Both the position numbers and the translations under genes were made by a program. Below, one piece after another: positions 34,586 to 43,059 of a stretch of 64,000 nucleotides of DNA. The notes below the pieces were generated by a model. It was not told the origin of the DNA, searched no databases, and saw only the letters and a list, made by a program, of their open reading frames with translations. Numbering within the stretch: the stretch's first letter is position 1; each line of letters opens with the position of its first letter. Location of the stretch: assembly GCA_903837355.1 (NCBI GenBank), contig CAILUI010000436.1, positions 1 to 64,000 of the forward strand, in the 5' to 3' direction. The DNA is from an uncultured Victivallales bacterium. GTDB lineage: Bacteria; Verrucomicrobiota; Lentisphaeria; Oligosphaerales; JAFGRS01.

Positions 34586-35455
34586 ATGAGGCCGTGGAAG
34601 CTCGCTTTTCTGGCAGGGCTCGGGTACAGCAGCATGGAGCCGCGCCGGGTCATTGCGTCCCTGCGCGCGCTGGGGTACGAAGGGGTCGAGTGGACGACTT
34701 CGCATTTCGATCCCGACAAGCCTCTGGGTGAACTTCGGGACCTGGTGGCCCGGACTCGCGAGGCGGGGATGGACGTGTCGCGCATCATGGCGCACGAGGA
34801 CCTGGTGTCGCTTGACCCACAGGCACGGCGGGCGCGGATTGAGCGGACGCTGCGGGTCATCGAGGCGGCCGGCGCCTGCGGCGTCGCTACGGTCGGGACG
34901 ATGACCGGTCCGGCGCCGTGGGATCCGTCGGCGCCCAGGATCGGCAGGGAGCTGTCCGAGTCTGCCGCCTGGGAGCAGGTCTTGGAAGCGTATGAGCTCT
35001 TTGGCCAGGCCGCGCAGGCGGCCGGCGTCACCATCACCTCCGAGGGCGTCTTTGGGATGGTTGCCCACGACTTCTACAGCCACCGTTACCTCCTCGACCG
35101 TCTGGACTCCACGGTTCACAAGGTGAACCTGGACCCGTCGCACGGCATCCTCTACGGCAACCTCGATGTCGGCTGGGTCGTGCGCGAGTGGGGAGCGCGC
35201 ATTGGGCACGTCCACCTGAAGGATGCCGTCGGCCGGCCGCAGATGGGCGAGTTCCTCTTTCCCCTGCTGGGGGAGGGCCGGGTGAACTGGAGTGAGTTCT
35301 TTGCGGCCCTCGAGCAGATCGACTACCGGGGCTTCTGCAGTGTCGAGTTCGAGTCGTTCGACTACTACCGCCAGGTCTTGCGCGGCGATCCGGAAGCGGC
35401 GGCGCGTCTGTCCATGGAACAGGTTACGAGTCTGCTTGGCCCGTCCCGTGGATGA
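34586..35455 (+). CDS. Sugar phosphate isomerase/epimerase-like (xylose-isomerase-like TIM barrel)
   Basis: A 289-aa cytosolic protein of the AP-endonuclease-2/xylose-isomerase-like fold. It begins WKLAFLAGLGYSSMEPRRV, has GYEGVEWTTSHF, VTITSEGVF, VNLDPSHGILYG, IGHVHLKDA and GFCSVEFESF, the usual metal-binding positions (Glu, Asp-x-x-His, His-x-His, Glu). Such enzymes isomerise or epimerise sugars or inositols; the substrate is not clear. The ATG at 34586 has GAGGGGAG 6 nt upstream. It is a single gene between the HzsA-like gene (divergent) and tatC (convergent). Its presence fits the sugar-oriented content of the window. Confidence 0.8.
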   Translation: MRPWKLAFLAGLGYSSMEPRRVIASLRALGYEGVEWTTSHFDPDKPLGELRDLVARTREAGMDVSRIMAHEDLVSLDPQARRARIERTLRVIEAAGACGVATVGTMTGPAPWDPSAPRIGRELSESAAWEQVLEAYELFGQAAQAAGVTITSEGVFGMVAHDFYSHRYLLDRLDSTVHKVNLDPSHGILYGNLDVGWVVREWGARIGHVHLKDAVGRPQMGEFLFPLLGEGRVNWSEFFAALEQIDYRGFCSVEFESFDYYRQVLRGDPEAAARLSMEQVTSLLGPSRG

Positions 35456-35492
35456 CCGGCGAGCCGCGGCGGGGTGCGCGGCGGGGTGATCG

Positions 35493-36659
35493 CTACACCT
35501 GTCCGGAGCCGACCGGGCCGCCGTCATCGACGGTGGCCGTGGCGGTCACTGCCGGTTCGGAAGCCTGGGCGGTGAGGGTTGGGGCGGTAGGCGGTGTTTC
35601 CGGCTTCGTCTCCGCCGCCGCCTCCGCGCTGACGTTGCCATACCAGCGCTCCCAACTCGTTTCGCCGCCGGGTTCCGTCGGGGCGTCGTAGGTGGGCCCG
35701 GCGCCGGTTTGGGGGCCGGCGGCGCCGGGCATTTCCCCGGTGGTCTGAGGACTGACAGGTGGCGTCAGCGGCGCCGTCACGTCCACGGCAGGGATCGCCG
35801 CCGTGGCCGTGAGCGGGCCGGGTGCTGCGGCGGCGTTCGGGTCGGTTACCGAGGCCTCGGCACCGTCCGCCGGGTCGTCGTCGTTACGCTCGTCTTCGGC
35901 CTCTTTTCGGCGCTGCTTGCGGCGGACGGCGATATCCGTGAAAACGAGGCTCACCTCGAAGAGCAGGACCGAGGGCAGGGCGAGTGCGCACTGGGTGACG
36001 ATATCCGGGGTCGGGGTGAGGATGGCCGCCATCACGAAGATGCCGATGACGATCATCGGGCGCATCCTGCGCATGGTTGCGACCGAGACCAGCCCGGTGA
36101 TGGCGAGCAGGTACACCGCGATCGGGGACTGGAACATCAGTCCAAACCCCAGCATCAGCATCGACGCCAGGTTGATCACGCTGCTGAGCTGCGGCGTCAT
36201 CTCGATCTTGCCCGTCGCCAGGCTGGCGCCGAACTGCACCACCCGCGGGAACACGAACAGCAACGCGAACTCGGCCCCGACGGCGAAGAGAGCAGTGCTG
36301 GCCAGGACAAAGCGTGAAACGTAGTGCCGCTCGTGGCGGTACAGTCCCGGGGCGATGAACTGCCACAACTGAAACGCCAGGAACGGGTAGGCCAGGATGA
36401 TTGCCATGAAGAAGCTGATCTTCATCTCGGTGAAGAACAGCTCCATGATCTGCAGCGTCTGGACCTTGGCCAGGTCGACACAGATCACCTCCAGGAACCA
36501 CTGGAGAACAGCGGGGCAGAAATACCAGCAGAGGGGGAAGAGGATGGCGATGCAGCCAAGGCTCTTGAGCAAGCGTCCCCGCAACTCCTCGAGGTGATCG
36601 AGGATGGAGACCCTGCTGTCGTCAATGTCTGGGGGCGTACTCAGGAAACGCACAGTCAA
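35493..36659 (-). CDS. tatC: Twin-arginine translocase subunit TatC with long C-terminal tail
   Basis: A 388-aa protein. The first 250 residues are a normal TatC: ILDHLEELRGRLLKSL at the N terminus, six membrane helices, PFLAFQLWQFIAPGLYRHER and ILTPTPDIVTQCALALP. TatC recognises RR signal peptides and, with TatA, exports folded proteins. The last ~130 residues are low-complexity, rich in Pro, Ala, Thr and Glu, and have no counterpart in typical TatC (about 250 aa). The tail should lie in the cytoplasm. The start is a TTG at 36659 in this reading, with a GTG at 36653 as an alternative; neither has a strong ribosome binding site. It follows tatA by 27 bp, so they form an operon. Confidence 0.9.
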   Translation of the reverse strand: MTVRFLSTPPDIDDSRVSILDHLEELRGRLLKSLGCIAILFPLCWYFCPAVLQWFLEVICVDLAKVQTLQIMELFFTEMKISFFMAIILAYPFLAFQLWQFIAPGLYRHERHYVSRFVLASTALFAVGAEFALLFVFPRVVQFGASLATGKIEMTPQLSSVINLASMLMLGFGLMFQSPIAVYLLAITGLVSVATMRRMRPMIVIGIFVMAAILTPTPDIVTQCALALPSVLLFEVSLVFTDIAVRRKQRRKEAEDERNDDDPADGAEASVTDPNAAAAPGPLTATAAIPAVDVTAPLTPPVSPQTTGEMPGAAGPQTGAGPTYDAPTEPGGETSWERWYGNVSAEAAAETKPETPPTAPTLTAQASEPAVTATATVDDGGPVGSGQV

Positions 36660-36686
36660 ACCCGAATTGTGGCTGACCCGGTCGGG

Positions 36687-36971
36687 CTATTGCCGCAGGG
36701 GGCCAGGGCCGAGCCTTGCGGCCGGCTTTGCCGGCGGTAGCGCCGTCGCCGAGGGCGTGGCCGGCGGTGGCAGCGCCGTCGCCGCGGGCGTGGCCGCTGG
36801 CGGCTCCGCTGGCGCTTCGTTGGCGATGTTCGTGAACTCGCTCTTGGCGCGCTTGAACTCCTGCGTGGCCTTGCCGAGGGACCGCGCGATCTCAGGCAGC
36901 CGCTTAGCGCCAAACACAAGTAAGACGATCAGAAAAATGAGGAACAGCTCTGGGGCGCCAACTCCGAACAT
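36687..36971 (-). CDS. tatA: Twin-arginine translocase subunit TatA/E
   Basis: A 94-aa membrane protein. It begins MFGVGAPELFLIFLIVLLVF with the single TatA helix, then FGAKRLPEIARSLGKATQEF, the conserved FG hinge and amphipathic helix. An Ala/Pro-rich tail follows. TatA polymerises to form the export pathway for folded proteins together with TatC, encoded next. I chose the ATG at 36971 because AGGAG lies 7 nt upstream; an earlier in-frame ATG would add a non-conserved extension. Confidence 0.93.
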   Translation of the reverse strand: MFGVGAPELFLIFLIVLLVFGAKRLPEIARSLGKATQEFKRAKSEFTNIANEAPAEPPAATPAATALPPPATPSATALPPAKPAARLGPGPLRQ

Positions 36972-37384
36972 GGCCGTGCTCCTGCTGGGGTGAGGTTGAA
37001 GATGCGCCACCAATATGATCACGACGACCGACTTTGCAACTGCGGCAGGGCCGGGACGCTTGTAGGTGCACCGTGGTTTGCAGGTCGGGATGTCCGGCCC
37101 GCCCCTGGAAGCCGGGTTCTCCGCAACCCGGCCGCGGGATACGGAGAACCCGCGTTACACCGCGGCAGCCGGGGGCTCTGCGGGAGGTTGTCTGGCCCTC
37201 AGCCCGACGCCGGCAAGGCGGCGAGCGGGCGAAGTGCCCTCGATTTGCCGGTCCGAGCCCACGACAGCGCGCCCCTGAACGGTATAGTGATGGGCGATGC
37301 GCGGGGGCCATTCTGTCCAACCGGCGAGGGTCTGAATGGACCTGGAAGGTGACGGTCTGGCGTGCGCAGGTGGAATCCGTGCCG
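36972..37384. other. Divergent intergenic region between tatA and murD
   Basis: This 413-bp region contains a pair of hairpins (37111-37154) and otherwise no recognisable gene. TATAGT lies at about 37282-37287 as a possible -10, without a well-spaced -35. An in-frame extension upstream of murD runs through this region but lacks homology to MurD, so I treat it as non-coding. Confidence 0.45.
37111..37154. repeat. Adjacent hairpins with a mutually exclusive long-range pairing
   Basis: Hairpin A pairs GCCGGGTT (37111-37118) with AACCCGGC (37125-37132). Hairpin B pairs CGCGGG (37133-37138) with CCCGCG (37149-37154). Each is 22 nt long. An 11-bp perfect alternative pairs 37113-37123 (CGGGTTCTCCG) with 37142-37152 (CGGAGAACCCG) and excludes both. 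It may be a REP-like dispersed element or a switchable leader. It lies about 230 bp before murD. Confidence 0.65.
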
Positions 37385-38770
37385 ATGACGTCGTCGCTAG
37401 CGGGGCAGGATGTCTTGGTCTTGGGGCTGGGCGAAAGTGGCCTGGCGGCAGCCCGTCTGGCGCACCTCCATGGTGCCCGAGTGACGGTTCTGGACAGCGG
37501 CCGCTCACCCGTCGTGCAGGAGCGCGCCGCCGCCTTGCGCCAGGCCGGTGTCGGGGTGGTGCTGGAGGGGTCCGGCAGGGCTGGCGGCCCCGCGCCCGAC
37601 CTGGCCGTCATTAGCCCCGGCATCCCCTACACGTCGGCGCTGGGGGAACTGGCTACCCGCCTTACCTGTCCGCTCATCAGCGAACTTGAGCTCGGCTACC
37701 GCCTGTGTGCGTGCCCCATTCTGGCGGTCACGGGGACCAACGGCAAGACGACCACGGTTGAGTTGCTGACGCATTGTCTGACCAAGGCCGGACTGCGGGT
37801 GCAGGCGGCCGGCAATATCGGCGTGCCGCTGTGCGAGGCTGCCTTAGGCTCGCAGGCGCTGGATCTGATGGTCGTTGAGGTCAGCTCTTTCCAACTCGAG
37901 AAAGCAGACCGCTTTGCCCCCCTCGCGGCCGCCATCACCAACATCACGCCGGACCATCTGGACCGTCACGGTGACATGGCCACCTATGTCGACACCAAGG
38001 CTCGTCTGCTGCGGCACCTGGCCGATCCTGCGGATGCCATCCTGCGCAGTGACCTGGCGGCCGATCCGCGCCTTCGGGCCGCGCTGACGGGCGAGCCCAC
38101 GACCTTCAGCAGTAGCGATGATGGGGTCAGCGCCTGGTATGCCACCGGCGCCGGCGACATCTGCTGGCGCCCCGGCGCGGGCGGGCCGGGGCGAGTGGTG
38201 CTTCCGGCCGCGCGCATTCCGCTTCCCGGTCGCCACAACCTGGAGAATATTCTGACCGTTCTGGCTCTGGCCCAGCGCGCCGGGATTGACCCCGCGGTCC
38301 TGGCGCCCCACGTCGCCAGTTTTGCCCTCGGGCCGCACCGCCTGGAACTCGTCGCCACCCATGGCGGTATCCGCTTCATCAACGATTCCAAAGCCACCAA
38401 TCCCGACGCCTTGGTGCGTGCCCTTGAGGCCGTGGCTGCAGAGGCCGGGCGGCCGTCGGTGCTGTTGCTGGCGGGGGGGCTGGACAAGAATGTGAGCTTT
38501 GCCGGCCTGGAACCCGTGATCGCGCGGTACGTGAGAGGTGTTTTTCTTGTCGGAACAAGTCGCCAACGATTGGCGAAACTTTGGGGAGATGTGGTATCTT
38601 GTGGAGTGTACGAGTCCTTGGATGCGGCCTTCGTGGCCGCCGCGGCTGCGGCCATTCCTGGAGATGTCGTTCTGCTCTCACCAGGGTGTGCCAGCCAGGA
38701 TATGTTCACCAACTACGGCGAGCGAGGCCGTGCTTTCAGGTCCATGGTGCAAAGGAGACTCGGGGAATGA
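37385..38770 (+). CDS. murD: UDP-N-acetylmuramoyl-L-alanine:D-glutamate ligase
   Basis: A 461-aa cytosolic Mur ligase that adds D-Glu to UDP-MurNAc-L-Ala. It opens with a Rossmann motif (VLVLGLGESGLAAARLA), has the ATP loop VTGTNGKTTTVELL, then AGNIGVPL, VEVSSFQLE and TPDHLDRHGDM, with HRLE and FINDSKATNPDA further on, all typical of MurD. The length fits the family (about 440-450). I chose the ATG at 37385 at the start of conserved sequence; a weak AGGTGGA lies upstream. It overlaps the next gene by ATGA, so they are translationally coupled. No other mur/fts genes are adjacent, unlike the usual dcw cluster, but others may lie elsewhere. Confidence 0.93.
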   Translation: MTSSLAGQDVLVLGLGESGLAAARLAHLHGARVTVLDSGRSPVVQERAAALRQAGVGVVLEGSGRAGGPAPDLAVISPGIPYTSALGELATRLTCPLISELELGYRLCACPILAVTGTNGKTTTVELLTHCLTKAGLRVQAAGNIGVPLCEAALGSQALDLMVVEVSSFQLEKADRFAPLAAAITNITPDHLDRHGDMATYVDTKARLLRHLADPADAILRSDLAADPRLRAALTGEPTTFSSSDDGVSAWYATGAGDICWRPGAGGPGRVVLPAARIPLPGRHNLENILTVLALAQRAGIDPAVLAPHVASFALGPHRLELVATHGGIRFINDSKATNPDALVRALEAVAAEAGRPSVLLLAGGLDKNVSFAGLEPVIARYVRGVFLVGTSRQRLAKLWGDVVSCGVYESLDAAFVAAAAAAIPGDVVLLSPGCASQDMFTNYGERGRAFRSMVQRRLGE

Positions 38771-40062
38771 GACGCCAGGCGCAGGGTCAGATGATCAGAT
38801 GGGTGAGTCGTTCCGCCGCGCTGGCCGCAGGGGCCGCGGCGCTGTTTAGCACGGGCTGTGTGCGCAGTCGTCCCGAGCCCGGACTGCTGGGGGCGCGTAC
38901 CCTCGTTCCGGCTCCTTTTGTCGAGCCCGCCGCGTCCGGTCCCGCGACGACGGCCCTGCCTGCCGAGCCCACCTTCCCGGGGACCGCCATCGTCCCTGCC
39001 ACCATTCCGCAGGACGACAATCTGGTCATGCAGCCCGTGGACAGCCTGGAGGACACCAAGCCAGTCAAGAGCAGTCCGGGGCGGTCCGCAGCTCCCGCCC
39101 GGGCGGACTACGACCGCCAGACGTACAGCGTGAAGAAGGGTGACTCGCTGTGGCTCATTGCCCGGCGCTATGGCGTCACCGTCGCCGAACTGACGGCCGA
39201 GAACAGCATCCCCGAGAGCAAGGTCCTGAAGATTGGTCAGACCCTGACCTTGCCCCGCGGCGCCCGCCTGCGCGACGTTTCTGAGGTCCGGCACACGCCG
39301 GCGCCCAGGCGTACGGCCACCGCTGCCAGCAAGCCGCACGGCACCAGTTCCTCAAAGCCGGCCCCGAGCGCCACGAAGTCTGCCGGGTCCAGTACCTCCA
39401 GCGGCAGCCGCAAGGCCGGGAAGGAGCCGATTCCAGCCGATGGGATGTACACCATCAAGTCAGGCGACAATCCTTGGGATTTGTCCCGCAAGTTCGGCGT
39501 CAAGCATGACGAACTGATGCAGTGGAACAATCTCAAGAGCGATACTGTTCTGCAGGTCGGCCAGAAGATCCGCCTGCGGGGCGGCGCGAGCGAAAGCAGC
39601 GCCGCGGCCCCGGCCGCGACGGCGGCGAAGCCGGCAACGGCGGTCTTGGCCCCGGTTCCGGCCCCGGCCCCGACCCCGGCCCCGGCTCCCGGAGCGGTGC
39701 TGACGGAAGCACCGCTGGCACCGCTGGCGCCGTTGACGCCGCTGACGCCGGCGGCCCCCGTCGGCGCGGAGATCCCGACGCCGACGGCCCCCGTCGGCGC
39801 GGCCCCGGCCCCGGCTGCCGGCGCGGGTACGGGCGCCGCGGGCGGCGCCGCCGTCGCAACGGGAGCGCCTGCCCCGACCCTGCCGGCCGGCGCCCTCGAC
39901 CTGCCCAAGAAGCTCTCGCACACCGTGACCGATGGTGAGACCCTGCAGATCATCGCCGAGATGTATGGCACCACGGTTGATGCCATCAAGAAGGAAAACC
40001 CCACCGTCAAGACCGATGCTGATCTGTTGCCGAACTTGAAGCTGATGGTGCCGTACCGCTGA
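38767..40062 (+). CDS. LysM-repeat cell-wall-binding (lipo)protein
   Basis: A 431-aa exported protein with three LysM domains: YSVKKGDSLWLIARRYGVT (about residue 120), YTIKSGDNPWDLSRKFGV (about 228) and HTVTDGETLQIIAEMYGTT (about 380). LysM modules bind the glycan strands of peptidoglycan. The N terminus has a hydrophobic segment ending FSTGC, an imperfect lipobox, so it may be a lipoprotein. Long Ala/Pro/Gly-rich linkers separate the modules, especially between LysM2 and LysM3. The start ATG overlaps the murD stop (ATGA), which links this protein to wall synthesis. A hairpin follows the stop codon. Confidence 0.88.
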   Translation: MRRQAQGQMIRWVSRSAALAAGAAALFSTGCVRSRPEPGLLGARTLVPAPFVEPAASGPATTALPAEPTFPGTAIVPATIPQDDNLVMQPVDSLEDTKPVKSSPGRSAAPARADYDRQTYSVKKGDSLWLIARRYGVTVAELTAENSIPESKVLKIGQTLTLPRGARLRDVSEVRHTPAPRRTATAASKPHGTSSSKPAPSATKSAGSSTSSGSRKAGKEPIPADGMYTIKSGDNPWDLSRKFGVKHDELMQWNNLKSDTVLQVGQKIRLRGGASESSAAAPAATAAKPATAVLAPVPAPAPTPAPAPGAVLTEAPLAPLAPLTPLTPAAPVGAEIPTPTAPVGAAPAPAAGAGTGAAGGAAVATGAPAPTLPAGALDLPKKLSHTVTDGETLQIIAEMYGTTVDAIKKENPTVKTDADLLPNLKLMVPYR

Positions 40063-40073
40063 GACTGAGACAC

Positions 40074-40097
40074 GCCGGCCGTTGTTGAACGGCTGGC
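40074..40097 (+). terminator. Possible terminator hairpin after the LysM gene
   Basis: GCCGGCCGTT (40074-40083) pairs over 10 bp, with one G-U, with AACGGCTGGC (40088-40097) around GTTG. It starts 12 nt after the LysM gene stop. No T-tract follows, so if it stops transcription it does so by other means; it could also be a dispersed palindrome. Confidence 0.4.
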
Positions 40098-40177
40098 TCT
40101 GCCACACCGGGGAGACGCATGTTCAGTGCGCCTCCCCGCTGTGCTTTCGGGGGACGTCCTTGCACCACCGCACCGCC

Positions 40178-42967
40178 ATGGCAGACGTCTGTTTGCTGAT
40201 CCTGCTGACGCTGGGGTTGGCGGCGACGCAGGCCCAGGCCCAGCGCTACGCCTGGGCGACCTTTGCCGGGCAACCAGGGACTCCGGGCGCCACTGACGGC
40301 AGCGCGGCGCGCTTCCGTAACCCCCTCGGTGTGGCCGTGGATGATGTCGGGAATGTGTACGTGGCAGACTCTGGCAACTACACCGTGCGGAAGGTGACTG
40401 CGGCGGGAGTGGTCAGCACGCTGGCGGGCAGCGCCGGCAGCCCGGGGAGTGCCGACGGCAGTGGCAGCACGGCGCAGTTCAGGTGGCCGGTCGGGGTGGC
40501 GGCGGACGGCGCTGGCGCCGTCTCTGTCACCGACGCCGAACTGCACACGATCCGCCAGGTCAGTGCGGCGGGCGTGGTGACCACCCTGGCGGGCAACACG
40601 GGGAACATCGGCAGCGCGGACGGCAGCGGTGCCTTCGCCCGTTTCAACAACCCTTTTGGCGTGGCCCGCGACCGCGCCGGAGTCCTCTACGTTGCCGATA
40701 CCTACAACCGGACGATTCGGACGGTGACGGCAGCGGGCCTGGTAGCCACCCTCGCCGGCCTGGCTGGGAATATCGGCAGTGACGACGGTACCGGGAGTGC
40801 GGCGCGCTTCTACGACCCGCTGGGCGTCGCGGTCGACAGCGCGGGCACCGTCTACGTGGCCGATAGCACCAACCGCACCCTGCGGCGGGTGACCGCTGCC
40901 GGCGTGGTGACCACCCTGGCCGGCCTCGCGGGCAGTGTCGGCAGCGCCGACGGCACGGGTGGTGCGGCGCGCTTCAGTTTGCCCTTCGGTGTGGCCGTGG
41001 ACAGCGAGGGTAACCTCTATGTCACCGACTCCCGCAACGGCACTATCCGGAAGGTGAATGCGGCGGGTGTGGTGACGACGATCGGCGGCACGGCTGGCCT
41101 CAGCGGCAGCACCGACGGCAGTGGCAGCGCCGCGCGTTTTGCCGGCCCCTATGGGATCGCGGTGGACCGAGCGGGCATCGTCTACGTCGCCGACGCCGGG
41201 AATCACCGCATCAGCCGTGGTACGCCCATCTTCCCGGCCAAGGTCACCGGGGTCTCCTCGTCCCATGCCGACGGCCTATGGGGCGTGGGTACCCGCATCG
41301 CCGTCCTGATCACCTTCAGCAAGCCGGTGGTTGTAACCGGCACGCCGCAACTGACGCTGGAGACCGGCGCGATCGATGCGCGGGTGGACTACACCAGTGG
41401 CAGTGGCACGACGACCCTGACCTTCCTCTACACCGTGGCGGAGGGACAGACCACGCCCGACCTCGACGGTGTCGGGGCGAGTGCCCTGGCCCTGCACGGC
41501 GGCGCCATTCGCGATACCGCCGGGTACAGTGCGACCCTGACGCTACCCGCGCCTGGCACGCCAGGTTCGCTGAGCGCCAACCGGGCGATCGTGATCGAAG
41601 GGACCGTACCGACGCTGACGCTGGCGAGCCCGGCGCCCGAGCCAACCTGCCTCAAGCCGATCCCGGTCACGGCGACCTTTTCCCAGGCCGTGAGCGGCTT
41701 CGACGTGACCGATCTGAGCGTCACTAACGGTACCGCCGGGGCCTTCGCCGGCACGGCAGCGGGCTACCAGTTCGAGGTCACGCCCGCGGGCCAGGGCCCG
41801 GTGACGGTGCGGGTAGCTGCCGGGGCCGGCGTGAGTGCCGCTGGCAACCCGAACCGTGCGGCGGCGCCCCTGTCGCGTACCTACGATGGCTTGGGTCCAA
41901 CCCTCGTCGACGTCTCCTCGCCCGCACGGGACGGGATCTACGGCCCCGGTGCGACCCTCGCCATCTGGCTCCGTTTCTCCGAACCCGTGAGCGTCACCGG
42001 CGTCCCGCAGTTGGCCCTCGAGACCGGCGACCCCAAGGGGGTGGCAGCCTACGTTGGCGGCAGCGGCACGGCGACGCTGAACTGTACCTACATCGTGCTC
42101 GCGGGGCAGGCCAGTGCTGATCTGGACTATGCCGGGACAGACGCCCTGGCATTGCTCGGAGGCAGTATCCGGGATCTGGCTGGCAACCCTGCGCTGCTGA
42201 CCTTGCCCGCACCCGGCGCCGCGCACTCGCTGGCTGCCAACCAGGCTCTGGTGGTGGCTGCCGTGGGTGCGCCGAACGGCCCTTTCCTGGCCCGGGTGGG
42301 CGCGGCGGAGGTGGCCGCCGGCCGCGGCCTGTGGGAGCTGAGCGGGGTCTACGCAACCGTCGTCGACGGCCGCGCGCTGACGCTGAATCTTGTCCACGAC
42401 ACGCGGGGCAGAGTCAGTGGCACGGCCGCGCTGCTAGTTCGCACCGAGGCGGGGACGGAGCCCTTGGTGTTGCCGGTTAGGGGCAACGTCAGCGGCGCCG
42501 GCGGCGGGCTGCGACTGACCGTCAGGCTGAAGGGCGTTGATGCCGCTGGTGGCCGTAGCGCGAGCCTCGACCTCGACCTGGCCCTGAACGCCGCCGCGCG
42601 GCAACTCCACGGGCCGATCACCGGCAGTCTGGACGTTGGGGGCGTCCTGACGCCCATCGCCGAGACCCTCGCCCTGGCGCTCCCGGCCACCATGGATGGC
42701 ACCTGGTCGCTGCTGTTTGAGCTGCGGCAGAGCGCCCGTGGCAGCGGCGGCACCGCCACGCTGGCGTTGTCCAATGGGACGCAGTATCGCCTTGCGGCCC
42801 AAGGCAAGGTCAGCGGATCCACGGCCGTGCTGAGTCTTAGCGGGCTACCCTCGGACCTGCCCGCCGGAGCGCTCCATATCAGGGCCGCCATCGAGACCCT
42901 GGAGGGCGCATTGACGCGGCTCCGTGCTTTCTCTGGCAGGGCCTGCGGGCAGACCCTGCTGTGGTAG
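40178..42967 (+). CDS. Exported NHL-repeat protein with Ig-like modules
   Basis: A 929-aa exported protein (signal peptide LLILLTLGLAATQAQA). Residues of about 25-345 hold six NHL repeats of about 56 aa, with the pattern ARF..P.GVAVD..G.VYVAD..N.TIRKV.AAGVVTTLAG. Two modules of the type FSKPVVVTGTPQLTLETG and FSEPVSVTGVPQLALETG follow, with an Ig-like module between them (VTATFSQAVSGFDVTDLSV). The C-terminal part (about 700-929) is beta-rich and unrecognised. It is likely a secreted or surface binding protein; no enzyme motif is visible. The ATG at 40178 gives the signal peptide but has no strong ribosome binding site. The gene converges with nothing and precedes a glycoside hydrolase on the same strand. 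Confidence 0.75.
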   Translation: MADVCLLILLTLGLAATQAQAQRYAWATFAGQPGTPGATDGSAARFRNPLGVAVDDVGNVYVADSGNYTVRKVTAAGVVSTLAGSAGSPGSADGSGSTAQFRWPVGVAADGAGAVSVTDAELHTIRQVSAAGVVTTLAGNTGNIGSADGSGAFARFNNPFGVARDRAGVLYVADTYNRTIRTVTAAGLVATLAGLAGNIGSDDGTGSAARFYDPLGVAVDSAGTVYVADSTNRTLRRVTAAGVVTTLAGLAGSVGSADGTGGAARFSLPFGVAVDSEGNLYVTDSRNGTIRKVNAAGVVTTIGGTAGLSGSTDGSGSAARFAGPYGIAVDRAGIVYVADAGNHRISRGTPIFPAKVTGVSSSHADGLWGVGTRIAVLITFSKPVVVTGTPQLTLETGAIDARVDYTSGSGTTTLTFLYTVAEGQTTPDLDGVGASALALHGGAIRDTAGYSATLTLPAPGTPGSLSANRAIVIEGTVPTLTLASPAPEPTCLKPIPVTATFSQAVSGFDVTDLSVTNGTAGAFAGTAAGYQFEVTPAGQGPVTVRVAAGAGVSAAGNPNRAAAPLSRTYDGLGPTLVDVSSPARDGIYGPGATLAIWLRFSEPVSVTGVPQLALETGDPKGVAAYVGGSGTATLNCTYIVLAGQASADLDYAGTDALALLGGSIRDLAGNPALLTLPAPGAAHSLAANQALVVAAVGAPNGPFLARVGAAEVAAGRGLWELSGVYATVVDGRALTLNLVHDTRGRVSGTAALLVRTEAGTEPLVLPVRGNVSGAGGGLRLTVRLKGVDAAGGRSASLDLDLALNAAARQLHGPITGSLDVGGVLTPIAETLALALPATMDGTWSLLFELRQSARGSGGTATLALSNGTQYRLAAQGKVSGSTAVLSLSGLPSDLPAGALHIRAAIETLEGALTRLRAFSGRACGQTLLW

Positions 42968-43020
42968 GCCTCCCCCGCCCGAATGACGTCCGTCCGCGCC
43001 GAGGCCACCCATGAATGGGG

Positions 43021-43037
43021 CTGGCATTGATATCGCA
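43021..43037 (+). promoter_or_regulatory. Weaker sigma-54-like promoter of the clan-A hydrolase
   Basis: CTGGCATTGATATCGCA matches the -24/-12 consensus at 11 of 14 defined positions, with GG (43023-43024) and GC (43035-43036) 10 bp apart. Transcription would start near 43048, just before GAGG at 43051 and the ATG at 43060, leaving a very short leader. In a GC-rich genome this match could be chance. Confidence 0.35.
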
Positions 43038-43059
43038 AAGTGTTGCAGAAGAGGTTAAT

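Noticed and set aside
37034-37384. N-terminal extension of murD
   Set aside because: The extension passes through the hairpin repeat, has no MurD homology, and the conserved protein starts at 37385.
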